From NCBI GenBank assembly GCA_030248215.1, contig JASANG010002281.1, positions 1-64,000 on the forward strand: 64,000 nucleotides of DNA, given 5' to 3'. The notes below the pieces were generated by a model. The model was not told the DNA's origin, ran no database searches, and saw nothing but the letters and a program-made list of their open reading frames with translations. A program made the translations under genes and the position numbers. This DNA comes from Enoplolaimus lenunculus (taxonomy: Eukaryota; Nematoda; Enoplea; Enoplida; Thoracostomopsidae). Within the stretch, counting starts at the first letter, position 1; the number at the start of each line of letters is the position of its first letter. This document shows positions 12,549 through 22,700 of this stretch, one piece after another.

Positions 12549-12910
12549 CAGGGTACAACCAGAGGTTTGACTCCGTCTCCGGTAGTATTTTTGCAGGTGA
12601 TCCCGGCGATTTTGGTAGTAAAATTTTGCATAATTTTGTAAACTTTATCTGTTTAGCGGGTTTCGTTTTACTTTTGTCACAATTTTCAAGAAAGAATTTT
12701 CGAAATTTTGCAGAAAATTGTCGTAAAACCAAACAACTTTTTACTACATATATATTGTAGATATTAACTAAAATTAACTAATTATCCATAATGTTACTAT
12801 CTAATTTGGCTCACCTCCGGCTCCGGCAAGTTTCGTTGACCTCCGGCTCCGGCAAGTTTTGTTGACCTCCGGCACCGGCTCCGGTATTTTTCACCTCCGG
12901 TTGCACCCTG
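12549..12910 (+). mobile_element. hAT-like MITE with exact 8-bp target duplication
   Basis: The left end CAGGGTACAACCAGAGG and the right end CTCCGGTTGCACCCTG are inverted repeats. The element is flanked on both sides by the identical octamer CTGTTTTC (12541-12548 and 12911-12918). Terminal CAGGG and an 8-bp duplication are hallmarks of the hAT superfamily. Its 362 bp contain no transposase, so it is non-autonomous. Repeated CTCCGGCTCCGGCAAGTTT blocks lie near the right end. Its family members are at 47607-48014 and 48278-48830. Confidence 0.85.
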
Positions 12911-12919
12911 CTGTTTTCC

Positions 12920-13663
12920 CATTCCTTTCATTACGTGCTTTCATATTTAAAAAACAAGCGCAACCAATTGATGGAGACACTCGCAGAATTTGTACATATA
13001 GTTCTCAGGGAAACACAATTGTGTTGACAGAAACATAAAATATCTTTGAAACTTTGATACTTCAATATCCGTTTTCCGTTTCGGTTTATGAATAAAATCG
13101 CGAAGTCATACAAGATTCTTGAAGTGATTTCTATATATATTTAAGATTTTTCTGTTTCTTTTTAATGCAACATATATTGCAGATATATGCAGCGTTAAGT
13201 TCGGAACCTAACTTCTTATCAATTTCATTTTTCATAAGATTTTTTGCCGGACTCAACCCCCGCATGTTTATGCCCATCTTAGCTGGCACATGCACCTTTT
13301 TGGGTATATGACAGCTCTGCAGTGTGTGCAGCTGCACCAAGCTTATAAACTAAACGTGTTATCAAATGTTGATACTTAAATAAAATAATAATTTAATTCT
13401 TTTAATGTCATTGTTTCAAAAGACAAATCATTCATCAACGTTTTTGGGCTTGCGGAAGCATTAGTACTTGATTTTCAATTTTTCCCTTTTTCCGTTATTT
13501 TCCGGAAAATACGGAAAAAACAGTTTTTTTCGGTCGATTCAAATTTCCGGAGAAAAACCAACCCTGCTCATTCTCGACTTAAACTGAATTTGACAAACGG
13601 TACAGCGGGAAAGTGCGTTGAAGACATAAATTTTAAACATTCAGGTTGCGGAACATTTTTAGC
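12920..13663. other. Gene-free spacer downstream of the NETO-like gene
   Basis: No coding or RNA feature recognised. Around 13030-13090 lies a fragment of the GTTTCCGTTT repeat family (TATCCGTTTTCCGTTTCGG). Confidence 0.45.
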
Positions 13664-13669
13664 TTTATT
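13664..13669 (-). terminator. Poly(A) signal AATAAA of the NETO-like gene
   Basis: A canonical AATAAA on the minus strand lies about 95 bases after the stop codon of the NETO-like gene. It is the nearest canonical hexamer I noticed and suits a short 3' UTR. Confidence 0.6.
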
Positions 13670-13763
13670 TTTTAACTAAAATTACAATACAGAGAAAAAT
13701 TTATCACCAACTTGCTCAAAGGTGCAGCCAATGCCGCCCCGCTCCACTCAGCCCCTTAGAGCC

Positions 13764-16700
13764 CTACGTCTCACTTCCATCTGTGTCTGGCATCGGAATA
13801 CAAAGAATATTTTGCGCATTATAAATAGCTAAAGGATCGTTAGCTGCGAAATTGACCTCAGCTTGTAGTTCAGCGTCGTCATCATAACACTCGGGTATAT
13901 TCGAAAGCGGCAAACCATCTGTCGGACAAGGTGTCGGCATAGTCGACTGGTTTAAGCCACGAATACTACCAGTTTCTTTCTCAGAGATTCGCTGAGGCAA
14001 AAAGCTGCTGTTCTGCGCCTTAGGGCTAAACTCACGATGACATTTCGACGATACTTTAGGGCCAGTTTGTGATTGTGTGGTATTGGTGTTGTCCGATTTT
14101 AATTTTAATTTAAGTTGATCTAAATCAATATCTTTGCAGTATGACGAGTTGGAACGCTCACAACCCTGGTCAGGTATACAGTGGACCATTTTGACGTACG
14201 TTTCCCGAGGGTCGTCGTGAAACTGACCGGTGCTACGGACTGGAGCCGAGAGATGCCTTGGTGACCAATGCGTGGACAATTGATGCTTTTTGTTTGACTT
14301 ATCAGGGTCAGTTGAAGAATTGTGAGGCGTATTGCGGTTAGAGCTTTTTGAGCACCGCCGCTCACTTGAGCTTGCCCGAACTGGTGAACTCTGGTGAACA
14401 GTAGTGTTCGCTGAACTCGAGTAGCTGCCGGCGAACGTAGATAGTTTGGGTTGAAAGTTACACGGTAGTTTAGATTTAGCGAAAGGGTGTCGGAGTTCTA
14501 AATCTTGAGGCGCTGGAGCAAAATGAACGCTGCCGTAATCGCAACTAGTACTATCCAGCCCAGTGGTGCTAGAACTGATCGGAGACGTTAACGAGATAGT
14601 ATCAGTATCACAGTCATCTTTTCCACTGAATTGCACTGAATTGCAAGTTGTAACTGAGAGTTGCAAAGATTTGCTCTGCACGCAGTCACTACGCTGTGAT
14701 CCAGTGCGTAGTTGGCTTGCAATTGTCGAAACTGCACGAGTGACCACGACAGTTGATTGGCAGAATACCACTTGAAACTCAGTACCTGCACATATTTGGC
14801 TACTATCTGCCGGCTTATTTCGGTTTCTAGTCGTTTGACCAGAGCGAACCATCCTGTCTGGCTTTGTGGGTCGAGATAATTCTTGTCGAGGTTTGTTGAT
14901 TTTAGAGTACGAACGATCGTCTTTTGCGCCATCGACTTCGGCGATGGACGATATCTCAAGTGATTTTGAATGATTAGGAGGCAAAACTTGAGGTTCATTG
15001 ACCGTTAGCCAGGGCGGTTGATGGGCAAATTTAAAATCTGACTGTCGTGGTAGGTGCTGCTTGTTAATAGTGCTCCCTGCGATTCGGCATGGCTTTGCCC
15101 GCGCTGGAACGAACTCATGCTCTGAATTGAGATATTTGCCCGTTTTCACTGATGGTCGAGCTAAGTCATTATTATTTTCTTGGTTAAAATTTATATTTTT
15201 CTTTTCTGAATAAAACGCAGCATTCAGTTCAGAAGGGTTACAGTCCACTTCAACACTGTTATGCTCGCTTGATGTGTTGTGGAGGTGTTGTTGTTGTTGT
15301 TGTTGTTGCAATCGTTTACGATTTTGGTGATAGTTATACGGGGGCGGTGCCCCTCGTATTAGAGGCTGACCCTCGGCTAAACAAGTATGAGGCTCATAAA
15401 GTGGATTCAACAAAACATTAGTACTTCCGGCGCCGTGCCTGGGCCAACTTGACCGTTCGTAGTCGTGTTTTCGACGTTGACCAGCCGACGCGTGGTTTGC
15501 TTTCGGCCTTAAAATTCCAGTGGAAGAGTCGTCTGCATTATCTGAAATCGTCCCTGCTTCATTTTTTACTTGCCGCTATATGTTATGAAATTTTCGGAAA
15601 CATAATTTGAATTTTTAATCTGTATCCATATACATATTAAGCATGTATAACTCAAGTTAAAACGCCGACCATACGCACTTTGGGCATAGCTTCAGCTAAC
15701 TTGTACATTCACATTACGCTTTATCAGGGGCGGAACGGTTTTTTGTGGGACTAAAAGAGCAAGGTTAAGCTTCAGACTAATTTTTTACTTGGCTTAGGCT
15801 TTGGCTTAGGAATATACGCATTCTTGCGCTTAGGCTTAGGATTAGGATTAGGAATATGCTTATAACACTGCTCCGCTCCTGCTGTTTATATTGGCCAAAA
15901 GTTACAAGACCTATCACTATTTTGATAAAACTTAAGTCCAAGCAGGCGTATGATATGTATTAAGATTTTACACCAAATTGAACTCTTTTAATTGAGCTAC
16001 GAAGCAGATTTGTTAACCTCCAACTGACTCGGGAACCACGTTTTGGTTAGTTTCGACTTTTCACGAACTAAAAATTCAACGACACGTACCTGAATGCACA
16101 TCACGTGCTCTATCACCTGTTGTCAAGTTGTACTTGTAACACTGTCCTTCCATACTCCCAGATTCAGAACGCATACCTCCTGAAGGAAGGGTTGCTCCAC
16201 GATGTTGATCCTGGGTACCAGGGAACCGTTGGAAATGGCTGGAACCGGAGTTATTTGAATAATTTGCGGTTTCTAAATCAGCGTATACAGGAATCGAAAA
16301 TTGGCTTTTGTTGGCACCACACGGCGCTTGGGGCGGAATCCTTCTAGTTGTGTGACCCTTGAGATTAAAACGTTCGTTATTCTGATGTCCAGAACGCCTG
16401 GTTGAATCTGGTCGGCTGCCAGGGCGCAACGGAAACGTTTCACTAGCCATAGCAGCATTATCATCGTTTACGCCATAGCGTATTGGATGATAATTGCCTG
16501 GCAGCGCACAGACGCACGTGTTATTTGCGTTGGCTGTGTCAACCCACGTATCGTTCACGTGGGTTGCATCATCCCACGTATTCACCTGCGTTGTGTGCGC
16601 AGTGGCTTGCGTCTGGTCACTACACGTGTACTCGCGTACCGTGTGTGACCATTCGCGTGACGCCGCTGATGGCCGACAAGATAACGACACAGCGTTGAGT

Positions 16701-19700
16701 GTCGCAACTCTGTCCGTTTGATACTTTTTATTTCCGTCAAAATTGTCACAGTTGCCACACTCAAGCTGACCGTTGTTATTATTGATGATTTTGTAGACAG
16801 ATATGACGTTCGGCTGTTGGCTTGTTGTTGTTGTTGTTGTTGTCGTCGCCGTCGCTGTTCTTGTTGTTGTTGTTGTTGCAGTTGAGTGTGATTGTTTCGA
16901 TGAAGATATAAGAGATTTGTTTTGTTGCATTGTGTTTTGTTGTAAATTGGACGTTGGAGTGTTTAAATGCGACAATTTTGATCGATTTGCAGTACCTGGA
17001 GGACACGGTTTGAGTTGGAAATCGTCTGACTTTTGCCGTTGCTGTTGTTGTTGTTGTTGCGGCTGCTGGTGCTGTTGCTCGTACTGTTGTTGTTGTTGTT
17101 GTTGTTGTTGTTTCTGTTCAGGTACATAAGAGTGTTTCGCATGCAATTTAGTTGCTGTTGTATGATTGTGTTGCGTATGTTTCGCAGCGTTGCGTGCTGC
17201 AGTTGCCGCACGATACTTTCGACACAAAACGCAACACGCAACACAAAGACACATTAGTATCGCCAGCATTAAACACCCAAGTGTTAGGAAGATTATTTCA
17301 AGCGTATTACCTGTAGTGACGCAAACAGAATATATATTATTTATTTGTTTGCGTAAAAAATTAAATTTTTTATATATCACTGGGGCCCGTATTCTCAAAG
17401 GAGTACAATTGGACCAAAGAAATGATTAGTCTCTCTCGACAACCACAGGACCGTCGCGGGTTCACATTGCTAGGATGGCTAAAAATTGTTGACAGAAGCG
17501 CATACAAGGGTTTTCGTTGACTTACAAGCAAGGTTGCAAATATTCTATGAAGGTCGAACTTTTTTCAAAGGGGCTAGGCCCCTGCTTCCCCCACTTGGCT
17601 AAGAACTCGGACAACCACAACACTACGTAAAAGCTATCGATACGGCTTCGTCTATGCATAATATACACTGCATGTGCTGAATTTCCAGCTTTTCAATAAG
17701 ATTAGAATGTGCACCGAGGTCGCGGATAAAACAACAAGTCTAAACTAAGGCTAATCCTAATTTTAGGAGCCTGTCGATAGAAAATGAGATGACTCGGGGA
17801 ACTTAGGGACTGAGAGAGTCCGATTTATGTTTAGGCTTTAGGCTTAGGTGTTAAATTAGAAAACTTACAATTTGTTTCGTCACTATAATCATACTCTGAG
17901 CAATTGGGTACGCCATCGCATATAAGTGATTGATCAATGCAGTATCGTGCGCGTTTTGCGCAAATTTGTTCGTTATTTTCAATGCAAATATCGCCGCCGT
18001 GACAAACAAAGCCTTTGCAATGCGATAGATACTCTGAAACCATCGCAGTTTTCAGCTGCTCTGAGCTTGAGTATTCCTCTGACTATGCGACATAATTAAT
18101 TTGTTTTAAATTTTAACTGTGGTATAAAATAATTACACCCTTTTAAAGCATAGTGTGTATTGTGAGCAATTAATTGCAAACTGCGTACAGTGCAGTACAA
18201 TGTACAGCGTTTGATTTATTAACACACGTATGTGTGATGTAAAATCTCCAAAAGACGTGAGGGATCTCATGTGATGTAAAATCTCCAAAAGACATGAGGG
18301 ATCTCATGTGATGTAAAATCTCCAAAAGACGTGAGGGATCTCATGTGATGTAAAATCTCCAAAAGATGTGAGGGAACTCATGTGATGTAAAATCTCCAAA
18401 ACACGTGAGGGATCTCATGTGATGTAAAATCTCCAAAAGACGTGAGGGATCTCATGTGATGTAAAATCTCCAAAAGACGTGAGAGATCTCATGTGATGTA
18501 AAATCTCCAAAAGACGTGAGAGATCTCATGTGATGTAAAATCTCTAAAAGACGTGAGGGATCTCATGTGATGTAAAATCTCCAAAACACGTGAGAGATCT
18601 CATGTGATGTAAAATCTCCAAAAGACGTGACGGGATCTCATGGACAATCTCTCATGTCTCAAAATTGCTGTCATAGACAACAGCCTGCTTTCCCAAAACT
18701 TTTCTCATGGACACTTTTCCTTCAGGTATCTGAAGTAAGCAAATTCGAACAGAAACTGCCGTGCTTTAGCCCTGTATCCTAAAAATGCCTTGTCATAAAC
18801 TACCTCCGCCCAAAATGCATCTCATGGTCAATCTTCCCCCCAAAATTTCTATCATTCGCTTCAGTCTCGAGCATCAAGCTCCTGTAAACTAAGTGGCGTT
18901 GCTAAACGCCTCCCACTCAAGAGTCCCAAGATTTGAAACGTAACTTGACATTACATTTGATTAAAAGAAAATGTTCATGCAAGAAAGGGTTTAAAGAATG
19001 ATTCGAAATAACTCAACCCGACAATTTTAAACTCATCGAAGACAATTCTCTCTTCCGATCTTAAATTTAACGCTCTGACATGCTACCGCTGAGGTTTGTC
19101 GTCCAGTGATTATAAACTATATACAACATTAAGTATGAGCGTCCATATTCTCAAATGTATGTAGCTCCTATTAACTGGATGGTGATAGGTGTTGTAGCTA
19201 TCGCGGTTTGGAATGGTCTGGCATTAAGTAAATTTCCACATTTAACGGTTTTCTACGTCTGTGTTCATTTTTTTGAAATATGCAGTTGCAGCAGTTTGTC
19301 CGATTGAAAACCTATCAGGTGCAATCAATATATACACATTTGAGAATATCAACCAGGGTGGTAAATATTTAACGAAACACTTAATTTTAGTTAACCCTTT
19401 CTCACATGAATATTTTCTATTTTCCCTGAGACCTACTTTTATGCTAGGATTCGAACTCCAGTGACTGGAGTGGGAGGCGTATATCATCACCACTCAGCTA
19501 TAGGAGCTTAACGCTCGAGCCCGAGGGGGCTCTCACGTCTTGTGGTGATTTAGTAGTATGTATACGTGTTGCAATTGTTAAACACGGTGCGATATATACT
19601 ATTTAACGTATATACACTGCGCTGAGTTGCCTACAAGCAACTCAATGAGAGAAGGGGTTACATTTGAATTCCATGTTTTATGAAAGATCCGAAATAAAGT

Positions 19701-22700
19701 TAAAACAATGAAATATGCGTAATACTGTAAACTTTACGGAACATTTTTGATTTTAAAGCAAAAAATGCTACCTTCTTCTGCGTCAGGTCCCAATTCTTCG
19801 GGTAATGGAATTTTGTCGACTTCAGTCCAAACCAAATAGAATCCAATTGGCTGGCCGTGTTCTGTATACGACTCGTGGGTCTTTTTCATTGGCTCGCTGA
19901 TTGTTTTGAATCTATAATTGAAAATAATACGATTTTAAGTATTTGATGTGTTTTTTAGCTTTCAGTGTCTTTACAATTTCACAATCTTAACATGTTACGG
20001 TTCAACGATAGTTCTGAAATTTCACACAGGTATACAGCTGTTCAGCGAAAATCGTTACTAAACAGGACAGACGTTTGATCTGGTGGTAGGCATATGATGC
20101 AGCACGGCTAGCCTTCATGTCTATCAAAACAAAATCATGAATTAGCTATGCAGTCGAAGCTTATTGACATTAATTTTAGCTAATTGACATTAATTTTAGC
20201 TTATTGACATTAATTTTAGCTTATTGTTATTAATTTTAGCTTATTGACATTAATTCTAGCTTATTGACATTAATTTTAGCTTATCGACATTAATTTTAGC
20301 TTATTGACAGTAATTTTGCAATGTTGCCACAAAATGTGTTATAGACCAAGGCTACCGCGAAGCCATTTGAATTATTGTAAACGGCGGGCGCATGCGTATC
20401 TCAAGCGATCATATTATTTCGGTGTCTGCCACTGAACAGTTACAGGCAAACTGGATTCAGACCTGACAATTAATCGATTCTGCTGCGATACCAACGATTT
20501 ATCTCCTTCAGCTTTGTAGTACGACTTATCACCACAAAATAGAACTCGCTGCGATTTAGGCAACTTTTCTTCGTCTTCCGGCAAATAGTGTGCATAGCCA
20601 TCGATCAGCGACAGATGGGCACGAGAACAATCGGCTAAAAATTAATTTGAACAAGAGTTTATGTTACTGCTCACAAAAACCTGAAACTTAAATTATAGCT
20701 GAACTAAACTTGAATGTTAGTTTAAGTAAAACTTAAATGGCTTGACGGACAAACAAAACTAGAATTTTAAGTTTTACTTAATCTAACATGTTTATAAGTT
20801 TAACACGAGTTTAAGTAAACTTATTTTTCGTTCAAGTGACAAGTGCAGCCCAAAAAATATGTATATCTAAGAATTGATTAAGTTTACCTTAAACCGAAAA
20901 TATGTAAGTTTTTGAATGAGTTTAAGCGTAAACCTACCTGTTAGTTTAGTTAACATAGAAAGTTAGTTTAATATTGCTAGATTACCTTATGCTTAATAAA
21001 TCAAGTTAGTTTAAGCTTTTTAGAGAGTAGCTACACTAAAACTGTCAGAATCGAAAAATTACCCTGACTTGGAGTTAAGTTGAACTCAATCAGCTTTATA
21101 AGAATTTGTTTATCAGGCGGAACGCGAATAAGCCAATTGCACGTAATATTTTTCATATAAGTAACCGGATACTGAGGACTTATAATCACGCCGCCATGAT
21201 TTCTTGTGTTCACGTTACCACCGCATCCTTTTTTCGCCGGATCGACCTTCGGGTCGGGCCAAAAACTGAGCGGAACGGCTATTTTGCCTGCAATGCAATA
21301 CAATTGTACTAATTTTAGTTCCGTTGTTAGCAGGCCCGCAGCCAACGGGGGGAGCCAGGGGGAGCTCAGCCCCCAATGAAAAAATTTTGCCCCCCCCCTA
21401 GAAAATTTTCAACCTTGCTTGTAAGTCAACGAAAACCCTTGTATGCTGCTCGTGAAAATTTTCAACCCCCCCTAGCAAGGTGAGCTGGCCACGGGCGTTG
21501 TCGTTAGCATTCTCCTTAGTCCCTGAAATGACTTTGACCAATAAGAAGGCTGTAACAATATTGACTAACGCAGTTTTTAACAGAATCACTGCAATAGTGA
21601 AGCGAGCGAGAATCCAAACGTTATTTTAAGAGTAAACCTTAATATAAAATTTTAATTTTGATTCCTGTGTGGTGCCTAGATCAGGGTGCCCCACTATGGA
21701 TCCGCTGATGCCATGAGGCAACTTTGAAGCAGTTTGCAAATAAAACACTTTTATTTGTTGCTTGTTGTGTATCATGTTTTATATTGCAACGCGGATCAAC
21801 TATCAAAATATACGTTAGCAAACTGAAATTTTTTGATTTATCACTGATTTAAAATGTTTCTGTCTCGATGAGCGACAAACACAACAGCTCTGAAACATTT
21901 CGGCAACCATCAACGAACACGGACAACAGAATATGGACGCCGAGCGAATCCAAAGCTGTTTTTTTATTTTAAAATATAAATGATCGGCGAATATACAAAT
22001 ATCATCATTAATTTAAAATTTTAAACTATTGGATATTAAAAGAATGATGTTAAAACTGTGATAAACAAGTCACTCTTAAAGCGCTATTCTGGTGTTTATA
22101 TCAACGATAGAACAACAACTGCATAGACTTGTGCTTGCGTTTAGAAAATAGTGGCGAATTGTATACTGAATCGATTTGAGTTGAATTACTTATATACACT
22201 GCAAAAAATGGTGAGTCAAATTAACTGTCTCCGTAATAGGCTCTACGGGACTACACAAACTGAATGAAATTCTACTCCGCCAGAGTCAAACGTGCGGCTA
22301 TGTGAGTCGAATTTGACTCCGGCGGTGTCGAATTTGAATCAGTTTGTGTAGTTCTGTAAAGCCTATTTCGGAGAGAGTCAATTTGACTCACCATTTTTTG
22401 CAGTGTATTTACATGAGCTGATTGAAATTTACCGCAATGTCTGGTTATCGTATGCTTATTATTTAATTCGTGTTGTTTGTTTCGACGGCCGAGCGGATTT
22501 TTCAAAGCTGGACCAAAGTAAAATTGAGAACTACAAATCCCAAGGTTTCTGGGAAAACAAGAAAAATCCTTTAAACGGACTTTTAACAGATTATAATGGA
22601 TCATAAAGGTTAAAAAAATTTCTTGCACTTGAAATGATATACCCTGCCGAACTCAAATCCTGTCTACGTTCCTGACAGCGATACAAAACGTACTCTCAGG

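Noticed and set aside
16494-17429. Several plus-strand Cys/Val-rich frames
   Set aside because: They are reverse complements of the CAA/CAG-rich NETO-like tail exon.
18235-18645. 37-bp direct repeats as a CRISPR array
   Set aside because: The copies are head to tail with no spacers, and the array sits in an intron of an animal gene.
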